Below, one piece after another: positions 39,329 to 52,721 of a DNA stretch of 64,000 nt. Made by a program: the position numbers and the translations under genes. This DNA comes from Sepiola atlantica. Its lineage: Eukaryota > Mollusca > Cephalopoda > Sepiida > Sepiolidae. Every line of letters begins with the position of its first letter. Positions within the stretch are counted from its first letter, which is position 1. The notes beneath the pieces are model-generated. The model did not search any database, was not told where the DNA came from, and worked only from the letters and a program-made list of their open reading frames with translations. The stretch is taken from contig CAUVYP010001198.1 in the NCBI GenBank assembly GCA_963556195.1, positions 62,001 through 126,000 of the forward strand, written 5' to 3'.

Positions 39329-41001
39329 TTAGCGCGTTTTAAAGTTGATATCGCTTTTGTTAATAACTTCCACATTTATTCGAATTGTACCACGAAACTT
39401 TGCAGACAGTCGCGGATAGGCCTCATCAACTGAAGTACCAAGTTTCAGAAGTGCAGCTCTTGTACTGCCGGAGATATGTCGATACAAACTGAATACGCAA
39501 AACATCAACAAAATTTAGCGCGTTTTAAAGTTGATATCGCTTTTGTTTATAACTTCCACATTTATTCGAATTGTGCAACGAAACTTTGCAGACAGTCGCG
39601 GAGACATATTTTCTACTGAAGTACCAAGTTTCAGAAGTGCAGCTCTTGTACTGCCGGAGATATGTCGATACAAACTGAATACGCAAAACATCAACAAAAT
39701 TTAGCGCGTTTTAAAGTTGATATAGCTTTTGTTAATAACTTCCACATTTATTCGAATTGTGCCACGAAACTTTGAAGACAGTCGCGGAGACATGTTTTCT
39801 ACTGAAGTAGCAAGTTCCAGAAGTGCAGCTCTTGTACTGCCGGAGATATGTCGATACAAACTTAATACGCAAAACATGAACAAAATTTAGCGCGTTTTAA
39901 AGTTGATATCGCTTTTGTTAATAACTTCCACATTTATTCGAATTGTGCCACGAAACTTTGCAGACAGTCGCGGAGACAGATTTTCTACTGAAGTAGTAAG
40001 TTTCAGAAGTGCAGCTCTTGTACTGCCGGAGATATGTCGATACAAACTGAATACGCAAAACATCAACAACATTTAGCGCGTTTTAAAGTTGATATCGCTT
40101 TTGGTGATAACTTCCACATTTATTCGAATTGTACCACGAAACTTTGCAGACAGTCGCGGATAGGCTTCTTCAATTGAAGTACCAAGTTTCAGAAGTGCAG
40201 CTTTTGTACTGCCGGAGATATGTCGATACAAACTGAATACGCAAAACATCAACACAATTTTGCGCGTTTTAAAGTAAATATCGCTTTTGTTTATAACTTC
40301 CACATCTATTCGAATTGTGCCACGAAACTTTGCAGACAGTCGCGGAGACATGTTTTCTACTGAAGTACCAAGTTTCAGAAGTGAAGCTCTTGTACTGCTG
40401 GAGATATGTCGATACAAACTAAATACGCAAAACATCAACAAAATTTAGCGCGTTTGAAAGTTGATATCGCTTTTGTTAATAACTTCCACATTTATTCGAA
40501 TTGTACCACGAAACTTTGCAGACACTCGCGGATAGACCTCTTCGACTGAATACCAAGTTTCAGAAGTGCAGCTCTTGTACTGCCGGAGATATGTCGATAC
40601 AAACTGAATACGCAAAACATCAACAAAATTTAGCACGTTTTAAAGTTGATATCGCTTTTGTTAATAACTTCAATATTTATTCGAATTGTGCCACGAAACT
40701 TTGTAGACAGTCGCGGAGACTGATTTTCTACTGATGTATAAAGTTTCAGAAGTGCAGCTCTTGTACTGCCGGAGATATGTCGATACAAACTGAATACGCA
40801 AAACATCAACAAAATTAAGCGCGTTTTAAAGTTGATATCGCTTTTGTTTATAACTTCCACATTTATTCGAATTGTACCACGAAACTTTGCAGACAGTCGC
40901 GGAGACATGTTTTCTACTGAAATACTTAGTTTCAGAAGTGCAGCTCTTGTACTGCCGGAGATATGTCGATACAAACTGAATACGCAAAACATCAACAAAA
41001 T
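39329..41001. repeat. Block F unit 1 (9 monomers, 1,673 bp)
   Basis: Cassettes: E-like (ataggcctcatcaa), M-like with GTGCAACG, M with AGTAGCAAG, L, an E-like plus TTTTGCGCG monomer with CCACATCTATTCG, a 185-bp E monomer (CGACTGAATACC, 1 bp short, near 40,548), and a Q-like plus M pair. Unit 2 follows at offset 1,673, changing to 1,859 after an added N monomer. Confidence 0.78.
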
Positions 41002-42861
41002 TTAGCGCGTTTTAAAGTTGATATCGCTTTTGTTAATAACTTCCACATTTATTCGAATTGTACCACGAAACTTTGCAGACAGTCGGGGATAGGCCTCTTC
41101 AACTGAAGTACCAAGTTTCAGAAGTGCAGCTCTTGTACTGCCGGAGATATGTCGATACAAACTGAATACGCAAAACATCAACAAAATTTAGCGCGTTTTA
41201 AAGTTGATATCGCTTTTGTTTATAACTTCCACATTTATTCGAATTGTGCAACGAAATTTTGCAGACAGTCGCGGAGACATATTTTCTACTGAAGTACCAA
41301 GTTTCAGAAGTGCAGCTCTTGTACTGCCGGAGATATGTCGATACAAACTGAATACACAAAACGTCAACAAAATTTAGCGCGTTTTAAAGTTGATATAGCT
41401 TTTGTTAATAACTTCCACATTTATTCGAATTGTGCCACGAAACTTTGAAGACAGTCGCGGAGACATGTTTTCTACTGAAGTAGCAAGTTCCAGAAGTGCA
41501 GCTTTTGTACTGCCGGAGATATGTCGATACAAACTTAATACGCAAAACATGAACAAAATTTAGCGCGTTTTAAAGTTGATATCGCTTTTGTTAATAACTT
41601 CCACATTTATTCGAATTGTGCCACGAAACTTTGCAGACAGTCGCGGAGACAGATTTACTACTGAAGTACCAAGTTTCAGAAGTGCAGCTCTTGTACTGCC
41701 GGAGATATGTCGATACAAACTGAATACGCAAAACATCAACAAAATTTAGCGCGTTTTAAAGTTGATATCGCTTTTGTTAATAACTTCCACATTTATTCGA
41801 ATTGTGCCACGAAACTTTGCAGACAGTCGCGGAGACAGATTTTCTACTGAAGTAGTAAGTTTCAGAAGTGCAGCTCTTGTACTGCCGGAGATATGTCGAT
41901 ACAAACTGAATACGCAAAACATCAACAAAATTTAGCGCGTTTTAAAGTTGATATCGCTTTTGGTGATAACTTCCACATTTATTCGAATTGTACCACGAAA
42001 CTTTGCAGACAGTCGCGGATAGGCTTCTTCAATTTAAGTACCAAGTTTCAGAAGTGCAGCTCTTGTACTGCCGGAGATATGTCGATACAAACTGAATACG
42101 CAAAACATCAACACAATTTTGCGCGTTTTAAAGTTGATATCGCTTTTGTTTATAACTTCCACATCTATTCGAATTGTGCCACGAAACTTTGCAGACAGTC
42201 GCGGAGACATGTTTTCTACTGAAGTACCAAGTTTCAGAAGTGAAGCTCTTGTACTGCTGGAGATATGTCGATACAAACTAAATACGACAAACATCAACAA
42301 AATTTAGCGCGTTTTAAAGTTGATATCGCTTTTGTTAATAACTTCCACATTTATTCGAATTGTACCACGAAACTTTGCAGACAGTCGCGGATAGGCCTCT
42401 TCGACTGAAGTACCAAGTTTCAGAAGTGCAGCTCTTGTACTGCCGGAGATATGTCGATATAAACTGAATACGCAAAACATCAACAAATTTTTGCGCGTTT
42501 TAAAGTTGATATCGCTTTTGTTAATAACTTCAATATTTATTCGAATTGTGCAACGAAACTTTGTAGACAGTCGCGGAGACTGACTTTCTACTGATGTATA
42601 AAGTTTCAGAAGTGCAGCTCTTGTACTGCCGGAGATATGTCGATACAAACTAAATACGCAAAACATCAACAAAATTTAGCGCGTTTTAAAGTTGATATAG
42701 CTTTTGTTTATAACTTCCACATTAATTCGAATTGTGCCACGAAACTTTGCAGACAGTCGCGGAGACATGTTTTCTACTGAAATACTAAGTTTCAGAAGTG
42801 CAGCTCTTGTACTGCCGGAGATATGTCGATACAAACTGAATACGCAAAACATCAACAAAAT
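41002..42861. repeat. Block F unit 2 (10 monomers, 1,860 bp)
   Basis: It has the same order as unit 1 with one extra N monomer at 41,560-41,745. It shares CCACATCTATTCG, AGTGAAGCTCTTG and TGCTGGAG markers at the expected places. Private changes include AGTCGGGGATAGG near 41,083 and AATACGACAAACATC near 42,282. Confidence 0.78.
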
Positions 42862-43605
42862 TTAGCGCGTTTTAAAGTTGATATCGCTTTTGTTAATAAC
42901 TTCCACATTTATTCGAATTGTGCCACGAAACTTTGCAGACAGTCGCGGATAGGCCTCTTCGACTGAAGTACCAAGTTTCAGAAGTGCAGCTCTTGTACTG
43001 CCGGAGATATGTCGATACAAACTGAATACGCAAAACATCAACAAAATTTAGCGCGTTTTAAAGTTCATATCGCTTTTGTTTATAACTTCCACATTTATTC
43101 GAATTGTGCCACGAAACTTTGCAGACAGTCGCGGAGACATGTTTTCTACTGAAGTACCAAGTTCCAGAAGTGCAGCTTTTGTACTGCCAAAGATATGTCG
43201 ATACAAACTGAATACGCAAAACATCAACAAAATTTAGCGCGTTTTAAAGTTGATATCGCTTTTGTTAATAACTTCCACATTTATTCGAATTGTGCCACGA
43301 AACTTTGCAGACAGTCGCGGAGACAGATTCTCTACTGAAGTACCAAGTTTCAGAAGTGCAGCTTTTGTACTGCCGGAGATATGTCGATACAAACTGAATA
43401 CGCAAAACATCAACAAAATTTAGCGCGTTTTAAAGTTGATATCGCTTTTGTTAATAACTTTAACATTTATTCGAATTGTGCCACGAAACTTTGCAGACAG
43501 TCGCGGAGACAGATTTTCTACTGAAGTAGTAAGTTTCAGAAGTGCAGCTCTTGTACTGCCGGAGATATGTCGATACAAACTGAATACGCAAAACATCAAC
43601 ACAAT
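42862..43605. repeat. Block F unit 3, partial (4 monomers)
   Basis: E, M with TGCCAAAGATATG, L-like (agacagattctcta) and L with AGTAGTAAG. The M, L-like and L monomers recur in each block G unit, so this is also the left shoulder of block G. Confidence 0.7.
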
Positions 43606-46396
43606 TTAGCGCGTTTTAAAGTTAATATAGCTTTTGTTTATAACTTCCACATTTATTCGAATTGTGCCACGAAACTTTGCAGACAGTCGCGGAGACATGT
43701 TTTCTACTGAAATACTAAGTTTCAGAAGTGCAGCTCTTGTACTGCCGGAGATATGTCGATACAAACTGAATACGCAAAACATCAACAAAATTTAGCGCGT
43801 TTTAAAGTTGATATCGCTTTTGTTAATAACTTCCACATTTATTCGAATTGTGCCACGAAACTTTGCAGACAGTCGCGGATAGGCTTCTTCAACTGAAGTA
43901 CCAAGTTTCAGAAGTGCAGCTCTTGTACTGCCGGAGATATGTCGATACAAACTGAATACGCAAAACATCAACAAAATTTAGCGCGTTTCAAAGTTCATAT
44001 CGCTTTTGTTTATAACTTCCACATTTATTCGAATTGTGCCACGAAACTTTGCAGACAGTCGCGGAGACATGTTTTTCTACTGAAGTACCAAGTTTCAGAA
44101 GTGCAGCTCTTGTACTGCCGGAGATATGTCGATACAAACTGAATACGCAAAACATCAACAAAATTTAGCGCGTTTTAAAGTTGATATAGCTTTTGTTAAT
44201 AACTTCCACATTTATTCGAATTGTGCCACGAAACTTTGCAGACAGTCGCCGAGACATGTTTTCTACTGAAGTACCAAGTTCCAGAAGTGCAGCTTTTGTA
44301 CTGCCAAAGATATGTCGATACAAACTGAATACGCAAAACATGAACAAAATTTAGCGCGTTTTAAAGTTGATATCGCTTTTGTTAATAACTTCCACATTTA
44401 TTCGAATTGTGCCACGAAACTTTGCAGACAGTCGCGGAGACAGATTCTCTACTGAAGTACCAAGTTTCAGAAGTGCAGCTTTTGTACTGCCGGAGATATG
44501 TCGATACAAACTGAATACTCAAAACATCAACAAAATTTAGCGCGTTTTAAAGTTGATATCGCTTTTGTTAATAACTTTAACATTTATTCGAATTGTGCCA
44601 CGAAACTTTGCAGACAGTCGCGGAGACAGATTTTCTACTGAAGTAGTAAGTTTCAGAAGTGCAGCTCTTGTTCTGCCGGAGATATGTCGATACAAACTGA
44701 ATACGCAAAACATCAACAAAATTTAGCGCGTTTTAAAGTTGATATCGCTTTTGTTAATAACTTCCACATTTATTCGAATTGTACAACGAAACTTTGCAGA
44801 CAGTCGCGGATAAGCCTCTTCGACTGAAGTAGTAAGTTTCAGAAGTGCAGCTCTTGTACTGCCGGAGATATGTCGATACAAACTGAATACGCAAAACATC
44901 AACAAATTTTTGCGAGTTTTAAAGTTGATATCGCTTTTGTTAATAACTTCAATATTTATTCGAATTGTGCCACGAAACTTTGTAGACAGTCGCGGAGACT
45001 GATTTTCTACTGATGTATAAAGTTTCAGAAGTGCAGCTCCTGTACTGCCGGAGATATGTCGATACAAACTGAATACGCAAAACATCAACAAAATTTAGCG
45101 CGTTTTAAAGTTGATATCGCTTTTGTTTATAACTTCCACATTTATTCGAATTGTGCCACGAAACTTTGCAGACAGTCGCGGAGACATGTTTTCTACTGAA
45201 ATACTAAGTTTCAGAAGTGCAGCTCTTGTACTGCCGGAGATATGTCGATACAAACTGAATACGCAAAACATCAACAAAATTTAGCGCGTTTTAAAGTTGA
45301 TATCGCTTTTGTTTATAACTTCCACATTTATTCGAATTGTACCACGAAACTTTGCAGACAGTCGCGGATACGCCTCTTCAACTGAAGTACCAAGTTTCAG
45401 AAGTGCAGCTCTTGTACTGCCGGAGATATGTCGATACAAACTGAATACGCAAAACATCAACAAAATTTAGCGCGTTTTAAAGTTGATATAGCTTTTGTTT
45501 ATAACTTCCACATTTATTCGAATTGTGCCACGAAACTTTGCAGACAGTCGCGGAGACATGTTTTCTACTGAAATACTAAGTTTCAGAAGTGCAGCTCTTG
45601 TACTGCCGGAGATATGTCGATACAAACTGAATACGCAAAACATCAACAAAATTTAGCGCGTTTTAAAGTTGATATCGCTTTTGTTAATAACTTCCACATT
45701 TATTCGAATTGTGCCACGAAACTTTGCAGACAGTCGCGGAGACAGATTTCCTACTGAAGTACCAAGTTTCAGAAGTGCAGCTTTTGTACTGCCGGAGATA
45801 TGTCGATACAAACTGAATACGCAAAACATCAACAAAATTTAGCGCGTTTTAAAGTTGATATCGCTTTTGTTAATAACTTCCACATTTATTCGAATTGTGC
45901 CACGAAACTTTGCAGACAGTCGCGGAGACAGATTTTCTACTGAAGTAGTAAGTTCCAGAAGTGCAGCTCTTGTACTGCCGGAGATATGTCGATACAAACT
46001 GAATACGCAAAACATCAACAAAATTTAGCGCGTTTTAAAGTTGATATCGCTTTTGTTAATAACTTCCACATTTATTCGAATTGTGCCACGAAACTTTGCA
46101 GACAGTCGCGGAGACAGATTTTCTACTGAAGTAGTAAGTTTCAGAAGTGCAGCTCTTGTACTACCGGAGATATGTCGATACAAACTGAATACGCAAAACA
46201 TCAACAAAATTTAGCGCGTTTTAAAGTTGATATCGCTTTTGGTGATAACTTCCACATTTATTCGAATTGTACCACGAAACTTTGCAGACAGTCGCGGATA
46301 GGCTTCTTCAATTGAAGTACCAAGTTTCAGAAGTGCAGCTATTGTACTGCTGGAGATATGTCGATACAAACTGAATACGCAAAACATCAACAAAAT
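43606..46396. repeat. Block G 15-mer unit 1 (2,791 bp)
   Basis: Fifteen monomers with one extra base (acatgtttttctac near 44,070). It contains the core module: E+Q dimer (44,723-45,094), M, E-like (atacgcctcttcaa), M, L-like, two L monomers, and an E-like monomer with GGTGATAAC. Unit 2 repeats it at offset 2,791. The true left breakpoint is about 43,630, since ACACAATTTAG and GTTAATATAG at the start are not shared. Confidence 0.93.
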
Positions 46397-49187
46397 TTAG
46401 CGCGTTTTAAAGTTGATATAGCTTTTGTTTATAACTTCCACATTTATTCGAATTGTGCCACGAAACTTTGCAGACAGTCGCGGAGACATGTTTTCTACTG
46501 AAATACTAAGTTTCAGAAGTGCAGCTCTTGTACTGCCGGAGATATGTCGATACAAACTGAATACGCAAAACATCAACAAAATTTAGCGCGTTTTAAAGTT
46601 GATATCGCTTTTGTTAATAACTTCCACATTTATTCGAATTGTGCCACGAAACTTTGCAGACAGTCGCGGATAGGCTTCTTCAACTGAAGTACCAAGTTTC
46701 AGAAGTGCAGCTCTTGTACTGCCGGAGATATGTCGATACAAACTGAATACGCAAAACATCAACAAAATTTAGCGCGTTTCAAAGTTCATATCGCTTTTGT
46801 TTATAACTTCCACATTTATTCGAATTGTGCCACGAAACTTTGCAGACAGTCGCGGAGACATGTTTTTCTACTGAAGTACCAAGTTTCAGAAGTGCAGCTC
46901 TTGTACTGCCGGAGATATGTCGATACAAACTGAATACGCAAAACATCAACAAAATTTAGCGCGTTTTAAAGTTGATATAGCTTTTGTTAATAACTTCCAC
47001 ATTTATTCGAATTGTGCCACGAAACTTTGCAGACAGTCGCCGAGACATGTTTTCTACTGAAGTACCAAGTTCCAGAAGTGCAGCTTTTGTACTGCCAAAG
47101 ATATGTCGATACAAACTGAATACGCAAAACATGAACAAAATTTAGCGCGTTTTAAAGTTGATATCGCTTTTGTTAATAACTTCCACATTTATTCGAATTG
47201 TGCCACGAAACTTTGCAGACAGTCGCGGAGACAGATTCTCTACTGAAGTACCAAGTTTCAGAAGTGCAGCTTTTGTACTGCCGGAGATATGTCGATACAA
47301 ACTGAATACTCAAAACATCAACAAAATTTAGCGCGTTTTAAAGTTGATATCGCTTTTGTTAATAACTTTAACATTTATTCGAATTGTGCCACGAAACTTT
47401 GCAGACAGTCGCGGAGACAGATTTTCTACTGAAGTAGTAAGTTTCAGAAGTGCAGCTCTTGTTCTGCCGGAGATATGTCGATACAAACTGAATACGCAAA
47501 ACATCAACAAAATTTAGCGCGTTTTAAAGTTGATATCGCTTTTGTTAATAACTTCCACATTTATTCGAATTGTACAACGAAACTTTGCAGACAGTCGCGG
47601 ATAAGCCTCTTCGACTGAAGTAGTAAGTTTCAGAAGTGCAGCTCTTGTACTGCCGGAGATATGTCGATACAAACTGAATACGCAAAACATCAACAAATTT
47701 TTGCGAGTTTTAAAGTTGATATCGCTTTTGTTAATAACTTCAATATTTATTCGAATTGTGCCACGAAACTTTGTAGACAGTCGCGGAGACTGATTTTCTA
47801 CTGATGTATAAAGTTTCAGAAGTGCAGCTCCTGTACTGCCGGAGATATGTCGATACAAACTGAATACGCAAAACATCAACAAAATTTAGCGCGTTTTAAA
47901 GTTGATATCGCTTTTGTTTATAACTTCCACATTTATTCGAATTGTGCCACGAAACTTTGCAGACAGTCGCGGAGACATGTTTTCTACTGAAATACTAAGT
48001 TTCAGAAGTGCAGCTCTTGTACTGCCGGAGATATGTCGATACAAACTGAATACGCAAAACATCAACAAAATTTAGCGCGTTTTAAAGTTGATATCGCTTT
48101 TGTTTATAACTTCCACATTTATTCGAATTGTACCACGAAACTTTGCAGACAGTCGCGGATACGCCTCTTCAACTGAAGTACCAAGTTTCAGAAGTGCAGC
48201 TCTTGTACTGCCGGAGATATGTCGATACAAACTGAATACGCAAAACATCAACAAAATTTAGCGCGTTTTAAAGTTGATAGAGCTTTTGTTTATAACTTCC
48301 ACATTTATTCGAATTGTGCCACGAAACTTTGCAGACAGTCGCGGAGACATGTTTTCTACTGAAATACTAAGTTTCAGAAGTGCAGCTCTTGTACTGCCGG
48401 AGATATGTCGATACAAACTGAATACGCAAAACATCAACAAAATTTAGCGCGTTTTAAAGTTGATATCGCTTTTGTTAATAACTTCCACATTTATTCGAAT
48501 TGTGCCACGAAACTTTGCAGACAGTCGCGGAGACAGATTTCCTACTGAAGTACCAAGTTTCAGAAGTGCAGCTTTTGTACTGCCGGAGATATGTCGATAC
48601 AAACTGAATACGCAAAACATCAACAAAATTTAGCGCGTTTTAAAGTTGATATCGCTTTTGTTAATAACTTCCACATTTATTCGAATTGTGCCACGAAACT
48701 TTGCAGACAGTCGCGGAGACAGATTTTCTACTGAAGTAGTAAGTTCCAGAAGTGCAGCTCTTGTACTGCCGGAGATATGTCGATACAAACTGAATACGCA
48801 AAACATCAACAAAATTTAGCGCGTTTTAAAGTTGATATCGCTTTTGTTAATAACTTCCACATTTATTCGAATTGTGCCACGAAACTTTGCAGACAGTCGC
48901 GGAGACAGATTTTCTACTGAAGTAGTAAGTTTCAGAAGTGCAGCTCTTGTACTACCGGAGATATGTCGATACAAACTGAATACGCAAAACATCAACAAAA
49001 TTTAGCGCGTTTTAAAGTTGATATCGCTTTTGGTGATAACTTCCACATTTATTCGAATTGTACCACGAAACTTTGCAGACAGTCGCGGATAGGCTTCTTC
49101 AATTGAAGTACCAAGTTTCAGAAGTGCAGCTATTGTACTGCTGGAGATATGTCGATACAAACTGAATACGCAAAACATCAACAAAAT
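46397..49187. repeat. Block G 15-mer unit 2 (2,791 bp)
   Basis: It matches unit 1 including its rare private variants (TACTCAAAACATC, TTGCGAGTTTTAAAG, ACTACCGGAG, CGCCGAGACATG and the extra T). Away from the left edge, the one difference I noticed is T at 45,489 against G at 48,280. This is either the youngest segmental duplication in the window or an assembly duplication. Confidence 0.93.
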
Positions 49188-49745
49188 TTAGCGCGTTTTA
49201 AAGTTGATATAGCTTTTGTTTATAACTTCCACATTTATTCGAATTGTGCCACGAAACTTTGCAGACAGTCGCGGAGACATGTTTTCTACTGAAATACTAA
49301 GTTTCAGAAGTGCAGCTCTTGTACTGCCGGAGATATGTCGATACAAACTGAATACGCAAAACATCAACAAAATTTAGCGCGTTTTAAAGTTGATATCGCT
49401 TTTGTTAATAACTTCCACATTAATTCGAATTGTGCCACGAAACTTTGCAGACAGTCGCGGAGACAGATTTCCTACTGAAGTACCAAGTTTCAGAAGTGCA
49501 GCTTTTGTACTGCCGGAGATATGTCGATACAAACTGAATACGCAAAACATCAACAAAATTTAGCGCGTTTTAAAGTTGATATCGCTTTTGTTAATAACTT
49601 CCACATTTATTCGAATTGTGCCACGAAACTTTGCAGACAGTCGCGGAGACAGATTTTCTACTGAAGTAGTAAGTTCCAGAAGTGCAGCTCTTGTACTGCC
49701 GGAGATATGTCGATACAAACTGAATACGCAAAACATCAACAAAAT
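49188..49745. repeat. Partial 5-mer repeat after block G (3 monomers)
   Basis: M with CTGAAATACTAAG, L-like (agacagatttccta) and L with AGTAGTAAG and GTTCCAG repeat 48,258-48,815 at offset 930 bp (five monomers). A private change is CATTAATTCG near 49,419. Confidence 0.75.
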
Positions 49746-51047
49746 TTAGCGCGTTTTAAAGTTGATATCGCTTTTGTTAATAACTTCCACATTTATTCGA
49801 ATTGTACAACGAAACTTTGCAGACAGTCGCGGATAAGCCTCTTCGACTGAAGTACCAAGTTTCAGAAGTGCAGCTCTTGTACTGCCGGAGATATGTCGAT
49901 ACAAACTGAATACGCAAAACATCAACAAATTTTTGCGCGTTTTAAAGTTGATATCGCTTTTGTTAATAACTTCAATATTTATTCGAATTGTGCCACGAAA
50001 CTTTGTAGACAGTCGCGGGGACTGATTTTCTACTGATGTATAAAGTTTCAGAAGTGCAGCTCTTGTACTGCCGGAGATATGTCGATACAAACTGAATACG
50101 CAAAACATCAACAAAATTTAGCGCGTTTTAAAGTTGATATCGCTTTTGTTTATAACTTCCACATTTATTCGAATTGTGCCACGAAACTTTGAACTCAGTC
50201 GCGGAGACATGTTTTCTACTGAAATACTAAGTTTCAGAGGTGCAGCTCTTGTACTGCCGGAGATATGTCGATACAAACTGAATACGCAAAACATCAACAA
50301 AATTTAGCGCGTTTTAAAGTTGATATCGCTTTTGTTAATAACTTCCACATTTATTCGAATTGTACCACGAAACTTTGCAGACAGTCGCGGATAGGCCTCT
50401 TCAACTGAAGTACCAAGTTTCAGAAGTGCAGCTCTTGTACTGCCGGAGATATGTCGATACAAACTGAATACGCAAAACATCAACAAAATTTAGCGCGTTT
50501 TAAAGTTGATATCGCTTTTGTTTATAAATTCCACATTTATTCGAATTGTGCAACGAAACTTTGCAGACAGTCGCGGAGACATATTTTCTACTGAAGGACA
50601 AAGTTTCAGAAGTGCAGCTCTTGTACTGCCGGAGATATGTCGATACAAACTTAATACGCAAAACATGAACAAAATTTAGCGCGTTTTAAAGTTGATATCG
50701 CTTTTGTTAATAACTTCCACATTTATTCGAATTGTGCCACGAAACTTTGCAGACAGTCGCGGAGAAAGATTTACTACTGAAGTACCAAGTTTCAGAAGTG
50801 CAGCTCTTGTACTGCCGGAGATATGTCGATACAAACTGAATACGCAAAACATCAACAAAATTTAGCGCGTTTTAAAGTTGATATCGCTTTTGTTAATAAC
50901 TTCCACATTTATTCGAATTGTGCCACGAAACTTTGCAGACAGTCGCGGAGACAGATTTTCTACTGAAGTAGTAAGTTTCAGAAGTGCAGCTCTTGTACTG
51001 CCGGAGATATGTCGATACAAACTGAATACGCAAAACATCAACAAAAT
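49746..51047. repeat. Block H 7-mer core module (1,302 bp)
   Basis: E+Q dimer, M, E, M-like with GTGCAACG, N-like (agaaagatttacta) and L. This is the same order as in blocks F and G but with more private substitutions, for example TTTGAACTCAGTCGC near 50,190 and TATAAATTCC near 50,525. Confidence 0.75.
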
Positions 51048-52721
51048 TTAGCGCGTTTTAAAGTTGATATCGCTTTTGGTGATAACTTCCACATTTATTC
51101 GAATTGTACCACGAAACTTTACAGACAGTCGCGGAAAGGCTTCTTCAATTGAAGTACCAAGTTTCAGAAGTGCAGCTCTTGTACTGCCGGAGATATGTCG
51201 ATACAAACTGAATACGCAAAACATCAACACAATTTTGCGCGTTTTAAAGTTGATATCGCTTTTGTTTATAACTTCCACATCTATTCGGATTGTGCCACGA
51301 AACTTTGCAGACAGTCGCGGAGACATGTTTTCTACTGAAGTACCAAGTTTTAGAAGTGAAGCTCTTGTACTGCCGGAGATATGTCGATACAAACTAAATA
51401 CGCAAAACATCAACAAAATTTAGCGCGTTTTAAAGTTGATATCGCTTTTGTTAATAACTTCCACATTTATTCGAATTGTACCACGAAACTTTGCAGACAG
51501 TCGCGGATAGGCCTCTTCAACTGAAGTACCAAGTTTCAGAAGTGCAGCTCTTGTACTGCCGGAGATATGTCGATACAAACTGAATACGCAAAACATCAAC
51601 AAAATTTAGCGCGTTTTAAAGTTCATATCGCTTTTGTTTATAACTTCGCCATTTATTCGAATTGTGCCACGAAACTTTGCTGACAGTCGCGGAGACATGG
51701 TTTCTACTGAAGTACCAAGTTCCAGAAGTGCAGCTTTTGTACTGCCGGAGATATGTCGATACAAACTGAATACGCAAAACATGAACAAAATTTAGCGCGT
51801 TTTAAAGTTGATATCGCTTTTGTTAATAACTTTCACATTTATTCGATTTGTGCAACGAAACTTAGCAGACAGTCGCGGAGACAGATTTACTACTGAGGTA
51901 CCAAGTTTCAGAAGTGCAGCTCTTGTACTGCCGGAGATATGTCGATACAAACTGAATACGCAAAACATCAACAAAATTTAGCGCGTTTTAAAGTTGATAT
52001 CGCTTTTGTTAATAACTTCCACATTTATTCGAATTGTGCCACGAAACTTTGCAGACAGTCGCGGAGACATGTTTTCTACTGAAGTACCAAGTTTTCGAAG
52101 TGCAGCTTTTGTACTGCCGGAGATATGTCGATACAAACTGAATACGCAAAACATCAACAAAATTTAGCGCGTTTTAAAGTTGATATCGCTTTTGTTGATA
52201 ACTTCCACATTTATTCGAATTGTACCACGAAACTTTGCAGACAGTCGCGGACAGGCCTCTGCAACTGAAGTACCAAGTTTCAGAAGTGCAGCTCTTGTAC
52301 TGCCGGAGATATGTCGATACAAACTGAATACGCAAAACATCAACAACATTTAACGCGTTTTAAAGTTAATATCGCTTTTGTTTATAACTTCCACATTTAT
52401 TCGAATTGTGCCACGAAACTTTACAGACAGTCGCGGAGAACTGTTTTCCACTGAAGTACCAAGTTTCAGAAGTGCAGCTCTTGTACTGCCGGAGATATGT
52501 CGATACAAACTGAATACGCAAAACATCAACAAAATTTAGCGCGTTTTAAAGTTGATATCGCTTTTGTTAATAACTTCCACATTTATTCGAATTGTGCCAC
52601 GAAACCTAGCAGACAGTCGCGGAGACAGATTCTCTACTGAAGTAGTAAGTTTCAGAAGTGCAGCTCTTGTACTGCCGGAGATATGTCGATACAAACTGAA
52701 TACGCAAAACATCAACAAAAT
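51048..52721. repeat. Block H unit 1 (9 monomers, 1,674 bp)
   Basis: An E-like dimer with GGTGATAAC, TTTTGCGCG and CCACATCTATTCG is followed by E, T, N, M, A, S and L monomers. The T, N and A monomers resemble those of blocks A and B rather than their neighbours in F and G, so families mix here. The dimer recurs at 52,722 (1,674 bp later) and 54,209. Confidence 0.75.

Noticed and set aside
43606..49187. Mobile element with direct repeats
   Set aside because: The 2,791-bp repeat consists entirely of satellite monomers, without terminal inverted repeats, target-site duplications or transposase.
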